From positions 124,001 to 188,000 of the forward strand of contig JARUXA010000010.1 in the NCBI GenBank assembly GCA_030433805.1: a stretch of 64,000 nucleotides of DNA. The letters run 5' to 3'. Below the pieces are notes generated by a model. The model searched no databases. It worked only from the letters and a program-made list of their open reading frames with translations, and was not told where the DNA came from. Positions 1 through 7,503 of this stretch are shown here, one piece after another. The translations under genes and the position numbers were made by a program. The stretch's first letter is position 1, and every line of letters begins with the position of its first letter. Source of the stretch: Sphingomonas sp. PsM26. GTDB taxonomy: Bacteria > Pseudomonadota > Alphaproteobacteria > Sphingomonadales > Sphingomonadaceae.

Positions 1-666
1 CAGCAGGTTGAGCGGCTGGGCGATGAAAAACAACTGGATGCTCGGCGCGACCCGCACCGCGAGCCCGAGGCCTACGTTGAACACGATCCCGTAAACGATC
101 AGCGGCGCGGCGAGCGATACCCCCAGCGTCATCGCGTCGCCCGCGACCCGCACCGCAAGCTGCGCGAGATCGGCGGCGGGGAGCACGGTGCCGACCGGGA
201 ACGCGGCATAGGATCTGACCAGCCCGCCGATCCACAAATGATGCACCCCGCTCGCCATGCACACCACCGCCGCCGCGACCGCGAGGAAACGCGAGAGTTC
301 GGGCGCGCTGCTGCTTTGCGCGGGGTCGAAGATGACCGCCGAGGACAGCCCGACCTGCAGACTGATGATCGACCCCGCGATCGAGATTGCGAGGAACATC
401 AGGCGGATCACCAGCCCGAGCGCCAACCCCGTGCCGAGTTCGGCGGCAATGGTGCCCGCAAGCCCCGCGTCGGTCTGCCCCGCGAGCGGCAACACCGCGG
501 GCGACAACAACCCCCACAGCCCGAGCGTCATCCCGCCCGCTGCGAGCAAACGGATGCGCGGCGGGATCGCGTCTTCCGAAAACACCGGGAGCAGCATCAG
601 CACCGCGCCGACCCGCGCGAACAGGATCAGGAAGGCGGTCGCCTGGAGCGGGAAAGCGTCGAGCAC
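1..666 (-). CDS. fliR: Flagellar export apparatus protein FliR (3' part missing)
   Basis: FliR is an inner-membrane part of the flagellar type III export gate, with FliP and FliQ. The GTG at 666 opens a reading frame that stays open to the window edge, giving about 222 residues and no stop. The translation is a chain of hydrophobic segments with the FliR-like stretch LGLVIRLMFLAISIAGSI. The GTG lies 2 bases after the fliQ stop, so translation is probably coupled. The missing end lies to the left of the window, where flhB commonly follows. Confidence 0.9.
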   Translation of the reverse strand, partial: MLDAFPLQATAFLILFARVGAVLMLLPVFSEDAIPPRIRLLAAGGMTLGLWGLLSPAVLPLAGQTDAGLAGTIAAELGTGLALGLVIRLMFLAISIAGSIISLQVGLSSAVIFDPAQSSSAPELSRFLAVAAAVVCMASGVHHLWIGGLVRSYAAFPVGTVLPAADLAQLAVRVAGDAMTLGVSLAAPLIVYGIVFNVGLGLAVRVAPSIQLFFIAQPLNLL

Positions 667-668
667 GC

Positions 669-932
669 TCAGCCGTGCGCGACGTGATCGGCGATGACGC
701 GCATGAAGTCGCTCAGCGCCGCGCCGATCATCGGCAGCGACAGCAGCAACATCGCACCCATCGCGATGAGCTTGGGAACGAAGGTCAGCGTCTGTTCCTG
801 GATCTGCGTCAACGCCTGCAACAGCCCGATCGCGAGCCCCGTGACGAGCGCCGCGCCCAGCATCGGCCCGGCGACGGTGAGGATCAGCACCAGCGCAGCG
901 CGTGTGATCTCCATCGCGGCGGCGGCGTTCAT
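669..932 (-). CDS. fliQ: Flagellar export apparatus protein FliQ
   Basis: This 87-residue protein has two transmembrane segments (roughly residues 14-38 and 54-76), the usual FliQ size and layout. It forms part of the export gate with FliP and FliR. The connecting loop, QIQEQTLTFVPKL, is characteristic of the family. Its ATG overlaps the fliE stop (TGATG at 934-930). An internal Met at residue 7 (MEITRAAL) is an alternative start closer to the usual FliQ N terminus. Confidence 0.95.
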   Translation of the reverse strand: MNAAAAMEITRAALVLILTVAGPMLGAALVTGLAIGLLQALTQIQEQTLTFVPKLIAMGAMLLLSLPMIGAALSDFMRVIADHVAHG

Positions 933-1258
933 CAGATCTGCATCCGCATGATGTCGCTGTACGCGCCGACGACACGGTCGCGCACCGCGACCATCGTGTC
1001 GAGCGCGCTTTCGGCCGCGCCGATCGCGGTGACGACGTCGATCAGGTCGCCCTTCCCCGCGATCTGCTTGGCGGATGCGGTTTCGGCGGCGCGCAGGCCC
1101 GTGCCCGCATCACCGACGAGTTGCGACACCAACGCGCCGAACCCGCCGCTGGTGTCGGCTTGCTCCACGCCCGCAAAGGGCGGCGCGGCGTTGCCGAACG
1201 GCGTTACGCCGGCGGCGCGGCCATAGGCGTTGGCGGCATCGAGAGCCCCGATCGACAT
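932..1258 (-). CDS. fliE: Flagellar hook-basal body complex protein FliE
   Basis: FliE links the MS ring to the proximal rod and is among the first proteins exported. The 108-residue product has the family's C-terminal helix, with ESALDTMVAVRDRVVGAYSDI near the end followed by MRMQI. The start is supported by an AAGGA ribosome-binding sequence about ten bases upstream. It heads the fliE-fliQ-fliR run and is separated from flgC by a palindromic repeat, which may reduce cotranscription with flgC. Confidence 0.93.
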   Translation of the reverse strand: MSIGALDAANAYGRAAGVTPFGNAAPPFAGVEQADTSGGFGALVSQLVGDAGTGLRAAETASAKQIAGKGDLIDVVTAIGAAESALDTMVAVRDRVVGAYSDIMRMQI

Positions 1259-1321
1259 CGGCTACATTCCTTGTTTGAACGTTAGTGTTGCGTAGTTTTT
1301 CGGGTACCCACCCCATCCCGC

Positions 1322-1417
1322 CGTCATGCCGAACTTGTTTCGGCATCCACCGGGCAGCGCATCCGACGTCCCGTCGGGCAAGACCACGGTGGATGCTGAA
1401 ACGAGTTCAGCATGACG
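1322..1417. repeat. Palindromic intergenic repeat (CGTCATGC...GCATGACG)
   Basis: The two ends form a long imperfect inverted repeat. The left arm is 1322-1351 and begins CGTCATGCCGAAC; the right arm is about 1388-1417 and ends GTTCAGCATGACG. The centre also contains GACGTCCCGTC. It looks like the short extragenic palindromes scattered in sphingomonad genomes and would fold into a long hairpin in RNA from either strand. It sits between flgC and fliE, where it could act as an attenuator or RNA-processing site. Confidence 0.75.
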
Positions 1418-1442
1418 CGATGCGGGGGGTTGGGGGGGAGCA

Positions 1443-1850
1443 TCATTTCAGCAGATCGATCGTGCGCATGGTCATGCCGCGCGCCGCTTCGATCGCGTTG
1501 AGATTGGCTTCGTACGAGCGCTGCGCCGCCTTCATGTCGGCCATTTCGACCAGACCGTTGACGTTGGGCGTCAGCACATAGCCGCGCGCATCCGCCGCCG
1601 GATTGCCCGGCTGATAGACGCGCTGGAATTCCGATTTGTCGGTTGCGACCCCGCCGACCTTGACCGTCGTCGCGCCGCTCGCGCGGTCGACCTCGGCCTT
1701 GAAGGTCGGGATGCGGCGGCGATAGGGCGCGCCGCCCGGCGTGGTCGCGACCGAACTCTGGTTCGCGAGATTCTCGGCGATGATCCGCATCCGCAGCGAT
1801 TGCGCGCGCAGACCCGAGGCCGAAACCGATACCGTGCTGTCCTGCCCCAT
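1443..1850 (-). CDS. flgC: Flagellar basal-body rod protein FlgC
   Basis: FlgC is a proximal rod component. The ATG at 1850, preceded by GGGGA, gives a 135-residue protein; a TTG at 1871 would add seven residues without a better ribosome-binding site. The N-terminal part SGLRAQSLRMRIIAENLANQ is the rod/hook family signature. The C-terminal part ending ANLNAIEAARGMTMRTIDLLK matches the FlgC family end. flgB, the usual partner, is not next to it. Confidence 0.95.
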   Translation of the reverse strand: MGQDSTVSVSASGLRAQSLRMRIIAENLANQSSVATTPGGAPYRRRIPTFKAEVDRASGATTVKVGGVATDKSEFQRVYQPGNPAADARGYVLTPNVNGLVEMADMKAAQRSYEANLNAIEAARGMTMRTIDLLK

Positions 1851-1914
1851 GCCGTTCAATCCCCGACCCAATGCCTAACGGGGGAGGCAGGCAAGGATTG
1901 CCGCCTCCGACCAT

Positions 1915-1922
1915 CTTATAGG
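1915..1922 (-). promoter_or_regulatory. Possible -10 element for flgC (CCTATAAG)
   Basis: CCTATAAG on the minus strand lies about 65 bases upstream of the flgC ATG, in the divergent flgC/fliN gap. No convincing -35 box is visible. It resembles CTATAA elements seen before other motility transcription units in this window. The assignment is by pattern only. Confidence 0.3.
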
Positions 1923-1964
1923 CAAGTTTTTCCGGGTCGGGTCCGGGTCCCCCCAATTTCGCTC

Positions 1965-1971
1965 CTATAAT
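1965..1971 (+). promoter_or_regulatory. Possible -10 element for fliN-fliO-fliP (CTATAAT)
   Basis: CTATAAT on the plus strand lies 23 bases before the fliN start and contains a perfect TATAAT hexamer. The region about 17 bases further upstream is GC-rich with no TTGACA-like box, so the -35 is either weak or recognised by another sigma factor. Confidence 0.35.
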
Positions 1972-1994
1972 TCTGGGCGAGAGGGAGCTTTACC

Positions 1995-2234
1995 ATGTCC
2001 ATTTTGGAATCCGTGCCCGTTGAGGTGTCGATCGTCCTCGGCTCGGTCCGTCTGCCGATCCGCCAGGTGCTCAAGATGAGCCGCGGCGCGACGATCGCGT
2101 TCGATTGCGGGCATGAGGATCCCTCGCGAATCTATGCCAACGGCACGCTGATCGCCAAGGGCCGGATCCAGGTGACGGGCGAGCGGATGGCGATCGAAGT
2201 CACCGAAGTCGTGTCGCGCGGGGTCGAGGCATGA
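1995..2234 (+). CDS. fliN: Flagellar motor switch protein FliN
   Basis: FliN is the distal C-ring protein of the motor switch. The 79-residue product is essentially one SpoA domain: VPVEVSIVLGSVRLPIRQVLKMSRG, then a glycine/acid turn, NGTLIAKGRIQV and EVTEVVSR. It is short because the non-conserved N-terminal arm of longer FliN proteins is absent. A GGGAG sequence lies about eight bases before the ATG. Its TGA overlaps the fliO ATG (ATGA). Confidence 0.93.
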   Translation: MSILESVPVEVSIVLGSVRLPIRQVLKMSRGATIAFDCGHEDPSRIYANGTLIAKGRIQVTGERMAIEVTEVVSRGVEA

Positions 2235-2539
2235 CGCTGCTGCCGCTGCTGCGGATGTTCGGCGCGCTCGTACTGGTGCTGGGCGGGCTGGCGGGGGCGT
2301 TGTGGGCGGTGCGGCGGTTCGACCTGCGGTTGCCCGGACGGATCGGCAACGCAGCGCGCCCCGATCGGCGGCTCGCGCTGGTCGAACGGTTGGCCGTCGA
2401 TCCGCGGCGAAGCCTGGTGCTGGTACGGCGCGATGGCCGCGAGCATCTGTTGCTGATCGCGCCCGAGGGGCATGTCGTGGTCGAGGCGTTCGACGCCGTG
2501 GATTTCCGTGCGCTGGTGGCGGAGACGGGAGATGCGTAA
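2231..2539 (+). CDS. fliO: Flagellar biosynthetic protein FliO
   Basis: FliO assists assembly of FliP in the export gate. The 102-residue product has one N-terminal transmembrane segment (about residues 7-27) and a small cytoplasmic domain with the family pattern RLALVERLAVDPRRSLVLVRRDGREHLLLIAP. It overlaps fliN by four bases and fliP by eight bases, the standard fliN-fliO-fliP order. Confidence 0.9.
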   Translation: MTLLPLLRMFGALVLVLGGLAGALWAVRRFDLRLPGRIGNAARPDRRLALVERLAVDPRRSLVLVRRDGREHLLLIAPEGHVVVEAFDAVDFRALVAETGDA

Positions 2540-3260
2540 GCGCGCGCTGCTCGTTGCGGCCCTGCCGCTGTTGCTGCTCCCGACCGACGCACTGGCCCAA
2601 GCGACGCTGTCGCTCGGCGGCGGCGGATCGATGAGCGGCAAGACGATCGGGCTGGTCGCGATGCTGACCGTGCTGAGCCTCGCGCCCGGTATATTGATGA
2701 CGATTACCTCGTTCACGCGGATCGTCGTCGCTTTGTCGCTGCTGCGCACCGGCCTTGGCGCGCAAGGGGTGCCGCCCAACCCGGTGATCATCAGCCTCGC
2801 CCTGTTCCTGTCGCTGTTCGTGATGACCCCGACCTTCGAGACGGCGTGGCAAGCGGGGGTGAAGCCCTATACCGAGGGCAAGATGACCGAGGCGGTCGCG
2901 TTCGAGGCAACCGCCGCGCCGTTCCGCACCTTCATGCTCGGCCAGGTGCGCGACGACGATGTCGCGCTGTTCAACGGCCTGTCGCACAAACCTGCCGCGA
3001 AGCGCGCGGACGTGCCGCTCGCGACGCTGGTGCCCGCGTTCATGATTTCCGAGCTGCGCCGCGCGTTCGAGATCGGCTTTCTGCTGCTGCTGCCGTTCCT
3101 CGTCATCGATCTGGCGGTGTCGGCAGTGCTGATGGCGATGGGGATGATGATGCTCCCGCCCGCGACGGTCGCCTTGCCGTGCAAGATCATCTTCTTCGTG
3201 CTGGTCGACGGCTGGGCACTGGTCGCGGGGTCGCTGGTGCGCAGCTTCGCCACGGGGTGA
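2532..3260 (+). CDS. fliP: Flagellar export apparatus protein FliP
   Basis: FliP is the main scaffold of the export gate. The ATG at 2532, inside the 3' end of fliO, gives 242 residues with an N-terminal signal sequence ending near ALA (residue 22), as expected for cleaved FliP. Family motifs are clear: TSFTRIVVALSLLRTGLG, PPNPVIISLALFLSLFVM, and late in the protein the segment from FMISELRRAFEIGF through VLMAMGMMMLPP. The stop lies only 10 bases from the end of the convergent PilZ gene. Confidence 0.97.
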   Translation: MRKRALLVAALPLLLLPTDALAQATLSLGGGGSMSGKTIGLVAMLTVLSLAPGILMTITSFTRIVVALSLLRTGLGAQGVPPNPVIISLALFLSLFVMTPTFETAWQAGVKPYTEGKMTEAVAFEATAAPFRTFMLGQVRDDDVALFNGLSHKPAAKRADVPLATLVPAFMISELRRAFEIGFLLLLPFLVIDLAVSAVLMAMGMMMLPPATVALPCKIIFFVLVDGWALVAGSLVRSFATG

Positions 3261-3270
3261 AGGGGCTGCC

Positions 3271-3882
3271 CTATCCTCGCGAGGAGAAGCGCGTCGCGGC
3301 GTCCTGCGACCAGGTCGACAACGTCGCGAACGGGATCGGTTCGAGAAAGAACAACCCGACCGCGTCGGGTTTCGACCAGCGGACGACCGCCGGCACCTGC
3401 CCCAGCCCGGCTGCCTCGAGCCGAACGGCCGCGTCGCGCGGCAAATTGCCCGCGCCACTGACGCACGCGCCGCGTTGCCCGATATCGTGCAGATGAACCG
3501 TACAAACATGCCCCGATACGCGCAGGATCGCGGGGCAATCCGCCTCGAGCCGGGGGCTGCGCTGGCGGAACATGCCTACGCCGCAATGCCCCAGCAGCAT
3601 GTCGCGCTCGACCGGCTCGGCAAAGGCGATCCCCGCGGCATTGCCCGCGAGCCAAGCGACCTTGCCCGGCACAAGCGTCGTGCCGCGCAATTCGATCGCC
3701 ACCGCATCCCCGACCGCAAGCGGCGCGCGGATCTCGATCTTGGCGCCGCCCTGCGACAGGTTGCGGATCCGGCAGACCGTGTCACCGCGTGGCGTCACGA
3801 CACGACCCAGCAGGAGAGTCGTGACCAACCGGTCGTCGCGTGCCTTGCGGCGGTCGTTGGTAATCGTTTGAGGATCGTTCAT
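3271..3882 (-). CDS. Tandem PilZ-domain protein
   Basis: The 203-residue protein contains two PilZ-like domains, at roughly residues 8-95 and 105-195. The first has both c-di-GMP motifs: RRKAR (RxxxR) and NLSQGG (D/N-x-S-x-x-G). The second is degenerate: it has RQRSPR, which does not give RxxxR spacing, and DIGQRG, where the serine is replaced. It is the last gene of the motA-to-motB/fliL run, 19 bases after fliL. A role in c-di-GMP control of motor output, as for YcgR-type PilZ proteins, is inferred from domain and position. Confidence 0.8.
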   Translation of the reverse strand: MNDPQTITNDRRKARDDRLVTTLLLGRVVTPRGDTVCRIRNLSQGGAKIEIRAPLAVGDAVAIELRGTTLVPGKVAWLAGNAAGIAFAEPVERDMLLGHCGVGMFRQRSPRLEADCPAILRVSGHVCTVHLHDIGQRGACVSGAGNLPRDAAVRLEAAGLGQVPAVVRWSKPDAVGLFFLEPIPFATLSTWSQDAATRFSSRG

Positions 3883-3901
3883 CCCAAGTCCTCGAGACGT
3901 C

Positions 3902-4342
3902 TTATGCAGGAACGGCCTGCGTCACCGCTACACGCCGCACTACACCGCGGCCAAAAGCTTCGGTCGCCGCATCCAACGTCACGCGGCGAAACACATCGAT
4001 ATTGGGTAGCGCGCCGTCGCGGCCCGCGGCAAGCGGAATACGATATGTTCTCATGTTGATCGCATGTTGGAGATACGGCAGCTCGGCCGTCACGCGTGCG
4101 GCGTCTTCGATCGGCACCTCGAGCTGTTCCTCGAACGCGGCATAGCCCGACAGGCGTCCGTCGGGGAGCACCAGCGGCGCGGTCATCCGCGGCAGCGGGA
4201 CGAGCGTGGTCTCGACCTTGGCGGGCGCGGCCTTGGCGGTGGCAGCGGGCGGACCGAACAGATGGCGCACGCCGAACCCGCTCGCAGCACCCACCCCTGC
4301 GCCGAGCAGCAGGATGATCAGGGGGAAAAGGATCTTGCCCAT
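3902..4342 (-). CDS. fliL: Flagellar basal body-associated protein FliL
   Basis: FliL is a single-pass inner-membrane protein associated with the stator. The 146-residue product has one N-terminal transmembrane helix (about residues 5-24), a proline/alanine linker and a periplasmic domain. The domain includes the family-like VTAELPYLQHAINMRTYRIPLA and a late DAATEAFGRG stretch. Sequence conservation is modest, so the name also rests on position: it starts two bases after the motB stop. Confidence 0.75.
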   Translation of the reverse strand: MGKILFPLIILLLGAGVGAASGFGVRHLFGPPAATAKAAPAKVETTLVPLPRMTAPLVLPDGRLSGYAAFEEQLEVPIEDAARVTAELPYLQHAINMRTYRIPLAAGRDGALPNIDVFRRVTLDAATEAFGRGVVRRVAVTQAVPA

Positions 4343-4344
4343 CG

Positions 4345-5202
4345 TCAGAACTTGAAGCTCGCATCGGTCGGCAGCGCGGGTCGCTCGCCCTTGACGACGA
4401 TCGTGATGCGGCGGTTCTCGGGGCGATCGGGCTGGTCGGGATAAACCGGCTCGGTCCCCGCCATCGCGACGACGCCCGCGATCCGGTCCGGCGTCAGCCC
4501 GTTACCGAGCAGCACCGACCGCGCAGCGAGCGCACGTTCGCCCGACAGCCGCCAGTTCGCTTCGCTCTGGCCACCCGCGCCATCGGTATGCCCCTCGATC
4601 GTCAACCGTGCGCCCGCCTTGGCGAGCTTGGCTGCGATCGTCGCCATCCGACTGACCGCAAACGCGTTGAGTTTCGCGGTGCCGCCCTGGAACATCGGGC
4701 GGTTGGCAGTGTCCATCAGCGTGATGCGCAGCGTTTCGCCATCCGCGTCGACCTTGCTCGCGCTGGTCGTTTCGCCTGGCGGCAGCGTGTCGAGCGCGAC
4801 GCGCAATTCCTGCGCGAGCACGCGCAGCGATGCGTCGGGAACCGTCGCGGTGCCGCCGCGCGCGACGCCTGCGCTTTGCGCATCCATCGCGGGCACGCCG
4901 CTCCGCTTCGCCGAATCCGCATCCATCTTGCGCGCATAGCCGCCGTTGCCGGGACGCTCGCCGGGACTCTCGCCAAAACCCGACGCGGACGTTGCCGGCG
5001 GCGAGGGCGAGAAATATTCCGCCAGGCCTTTCAGGCGTTGCTTGTCGGGATTGCTGATCAGCCACAACAGCATGAAGAACGCCATCATCGCGGTGACGAA
5101 ATCGGCATAGGCGACCTTCCACGCGCCGCCGTGATGCCCGCCGCCGAACTTCTTGATCTTGCGGATGACGATCGGGCGGGCGTTGGGGGCGGCGCTGGCC
5201 AT
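4345..5202 (-). CDS. motB: Flagellar stator protein MotB
   Basis: MotB anchors the stator to peptidoglycan and, with MotA, carries the ion channel. The ATG at 5202 gives 285 residues. The N terminus has the MotB pattern GGAWKVAYADFVTAMMAFFM, with the aspartate needed for ion conduction and a single transmembrane helix continuing LLWLISNPDK. The C terminus is an OmpA-like domain with IEGHTDGAG and the late PENRRITIVV. The aspartate context fits the proton type, an inference. It starts five bases after the preceding small gene. Confidence 0.96.
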   Translation of the reverse strand: MASAAPNARPIVIRKIKKFGGGHHGGAWKVAYADFVTAMMAFFMLLWLISNPDKQRLKGLAEYFSPSPPATSASGFGESPGERPGNGGYARKMDADSAKRSGVPAMDAQSAGVARGGTATVPDASLRVLAQELRVALDTLPPGETTSASKVDADGETLRITLMDTANRPMFQGGTAKLNAFAVSRMATIAAKLAKAGARLTIEGHTDGAGGQSEANWRLSGERALAARSVLLGNGLTPDRIAGVVAMAGTEPVYPDQPDRPENRRITIVVKGERPALPTDASFKF

Positions 5203-5207
5203 CGCGG

Positions 5208-5540
5208 TCAGCCTTTCCGCACCGCGGCGTGCAACCGTTCGTGCACGCAGCCGAGCCGCACCGGTGCGATCGCCGCATGGACGTCGGTGCCCGCCGCGAG
5301 CCGGTCGAGGATCGCGGCGGTCTCGTCGGTCGACTGGACGATCATGTCGAACCCCTGGAGATGCTCCAGATAATGTTCGACGAAATAGGCGTCGCCGACG
5401 AGCGCCTCGGCAAGCGTCTCGACCCGGTTGCGGACACGCCGCAATTCGTCGGCGATCGCCGCGTGCAGGCTCGCGTTCGCGGCGTCTTGCGAAGCGGAAT
5501 GGGCGGTAGCGGTGGCGGAGAGTGTCATCGACCTTACCAT
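5208..5540 (-). CDS. Small unknown protein in the chemotaxis operon
   Basis: This 110-residue protein starts at an ATG that overlaps the cheD stop (TGATG), so it is probably translated by coupling. A second Met at residue 5 (MTLSATATAHS) is an alternative start. It looks mostly helical, with IADELRRVRNRVETLAEALVGD in the middle and a later VRLGCVHERLHAAVRKG. No catalytic motif, signal peptide or membrane segment is visible, and I do not recognise the family. Its place between cheD and motB suggests a chemotaxis or motor accessory role. Confidence 0.7.
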   Translation of the reverse strand: MVRSMTLSATATAHSASQDAANASLHAAIADELRRVRNRVETLAEALVGDAYFVEHYLEHLQGFDMIVQSTDETAAILDRLAAGTDVHAAIAPVRLGCVHERLHAAVRKG

Positions 5541-6076
5541 CAGAAGAGTTCGATTTCGCCACACCCGGCCGGCATGCGGGGCGTGATCGGCGGCGGTAGC
5601 GGGCGATCCGCGACGGTCTTGCACCGCACCTTCCCGTCATAGGGACGGAATTCGACCTTGCGCGCCAGCGTGCCCCCCGTGTCGCTCTGACCGACCGTGA
5701 TGCCTTCGGTCGCGAGGAAGCGCTTGGCAAAGGCCGCATTGGCGGATCCGATCCCACCGAGCCCGGCGATGATGTTGGCCCCGCCATACAAATTGGCGCG
5801 CAACCGGCCGCGTTCCGCCCCCGCCTTCATCATCGCGTTGATCAGCAATTCCATCGCATGAACCCCGTAGCGTTGCAGGTCGACGTCGCGCAGCAGCTGG
5901 TCGGCCTGAGGCTCCCCCAGCAGGAAGTGGTTCATCCCGCCGATCCGCGCCTCGGCATCGTGCAGGCAAACCGCGATACACGACCCGAGCAGCGTCGAGA
6001 TGATCGCATCGGGTTCGCGCACGACGGCATGTTCGCCCTGGATGATCGGGATGCGGCGCGCGGGCGGCGCGCTCAT
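5540..6076 (-). CDS. cheD: Chemoreceptor glutamine deamidase CheD
   Basis: CheD deamidates glutamines in chemoreceptors to glutamates that CheR can methylate. The 178-residue protein carries the family's active-site features: LGSCIAVCLHD with the cysteine, GGMNHFLL with the histidine, and YGGANI further on. The start overlaps the cheY stop (ATGA). It ends with GCGEIELF. It belongs to the long che operon and would act on receptors such as the one at 27768. Confidence 0.96.
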   Translation of the reverse strand: MSAPPARRIPIIQGEHAVVREPDAIISTLLGSCIAVCLHDAEARIGGMNHFLLGEPQADQLLRDVDLQRYGVHAMELLINAMMKAGAERGRLRANLYGGANIIAGLGGIGSANAAFAKRFLATEGITVGQSDTGGTLARKVEFRPYDGKVRCKTVADRPLPPPITPRMPAGCGEIELF

Positions 6077-6462
6077 GTCAGGGCACCGAAGACGCGTTCG
6101 ATCTTTTCCTTCAGCGCCGCCGGCGCGAACGGCTTGACCAGATAGTTGTTGACCCCGAGCGCTGCCGCCTTCTGCACGATCTCGCGGTCGGACGAGCCGG
6201 TCAGCATGATGAACACCGTCTTGGCGAGCACCTCGTCGGTGCGGATCGCGCGCAGCAAGTCGATCCCGTCCATGTCGGGCATGTTATAATCGGAGATCAC
6301 AAGGTGTACGCGGTCCGTGCGGATCGCGGCGAATGCTTCGCTGGCGGACCCCTTGTCGCGAATGTCCTTGAAGCCGAAATCCTGGAGCGCACGCCGAATC
6401 ATTGCGCGCATGCTCGCCTGATCGTCGACTACCATGACCTTGATTGCTGACGCGGCAGGCAT
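6073..6462 (-). CDS. cheY: Chemotaxis response regulator CheY
   Basis: A single receiver domain of 129 residues. The acidic pair is in MVVDDQASMR, the phosphorylation site in ISDYNMPDMDG, the conserved threonine in LTGSSD and the lysine in LVKPF. The sequence is CheY-like (RRALQDFGF, EKIERVFGALT), so it probably binds the motor switch. It follows the cheB stop directly and overlaps cheD. It is the first of two CheY-type genes in the operon; no cheZ is seen. Confidence 0.95.
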   Translation of the reverse strand: MPAASAIKVMVVDDQASMRAMIRRALQDFGFKDIRDKGSASEAFAAIRTDRVHLVISDYNMPDMDGIDLLRAIRTDEVLAKTVFIMLTGSSDREIVQKAAALGVNNYLVKPFAPAALKEKIERVFGALT

Positions 6463-7503
6463 TTATGGCTCCCTATTCTGCCCGTCGCGGCAGGCAGCGA
6501 GAATCGCGCCGGCCATTTGCGACAGACTGACTTCCTGATCGACCGCGCCGATTTCCAGCGCAACTCGTGGCATTCCCCAGACCACGCAGCACCCGCGTGT
6601 CTGGCCGAAGGTACGCGCCCCCGCCTGACGCATCGCGAGCAAGCCGCGTGCGCCATCGTCGCCCATCCCGGTCAGGATCGCGCCGATCGCCTTGTCGCCC
6701 AGCGGGGCGACCGAGCGGAACAGCATGTCGACCGACGGGCGATGCCCGTTGACCCGGTCCTCCGCGACCAGCCGGACCTTGCCCGAAATGCCGCCGTCGA
6801 GGATCATGTGGTGCGTACCCCCCGGTGCAATATAGACGGTTCCCGGAAGAAGCGGCGCGCCGTCCTGCGCTTCGCGCACATTCACCGCGCAATCGCGATT
6901 CAGCCGTTCCGCGAATTTGGTCGTGAACGCCGCGGGCATATGCTGGACGATCAGCACAGGCGGGCAATCCGCCGGAAACTGCGGCAGGATGTGGAACAAT
7001 GCTTCCACCCCGCCGGTCGATGCGCCGATCGCGATGACGCGCTGGCGGAAACCGCTGCGCGCGCCTGCAGGGGCGGCCCGGCGCTGGATATGGGTCCGCC
7101 GTGCGCGCGACGCGGCGGCGTCGCGTACCGTCTGGCACAGCAAGGCGGCGTCCTGCTGCCACCCCGCCGGCCCACCGGTCGGCTTGGCGACGCAATCCAC
7201 TGCACCGAGCCGCAAGGCCTCGATCGTGGTGATCGCCCCCGCCGCGGTTAGCGACGACACCATCACCACCGGCATCGGGCGCAGGCGCATGATCCGTTCG
7301 AGAAAGGACAGCCCGTCCATCCCCGGCATCTCCACGTCGAGCGTGATGACATCGGGGTTGAGATCGCGGATGAGCGCGCGCGCCGCATGCGGTTCGGGCG
7401 CCGCACCGACGACTTCTATCTGCGGGTCGGATGACAGGATCCGCGTCAGCGCCGCTCGCATCGCTGCGCTATCGTCGACGATCAAGACGCGTGTCCGGCG
7501 CAT
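6463..7503 (-). CDS. cheB: Chemotaxis methylesterase/deamidase CheB
   Basis: CheB removes methyl groups from receptors when phosphorylated by CheA. The ATG at 7503 overlaps the cheR stop (TGATG) and gives 346 residues. The receiver domain (about 1-120) has LIVDDSAAMR and the site TLDVEMPGMDG. The methylesterase domain (about 155-340) has the serine in IGASTGG, the histidine in VQHMPAAF and the aspartate in TGMGDDGARG. An in-frame start at 7542 would lie inside cheR and is less likely. Confidence 0.97.
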   Translation of the reverse strand: MRRTRVLIVDDSAAMRAALTRILSSDPQIEVVGAAPEPHAARALIRDLNPDVITLDVEMPGMDGLSFLERIMRLRPMPVVMVSSLTAAGAITTIEALRLGAVDCVAKPTGGPAGWQQDAALLCQTVRDAAASRARRTHIQRRAAPAGARSGFRQRVIAIGASTGGVEALFHILPQFPADCPPVLIVQHMPAAFTTKFAERLNRDCAVNVREAQDGAPLLPGTVYIAPGGTHHMILDGGISGKVRLVAEDRVNGHRPSVDMLFRSVAPLGDKAIGAILTGMGDDGARGLLAMRQAGARTFGQTRGCCVVWGMPRVALEIGAVDQEVSLSQMAGAILAACRDGQNREP

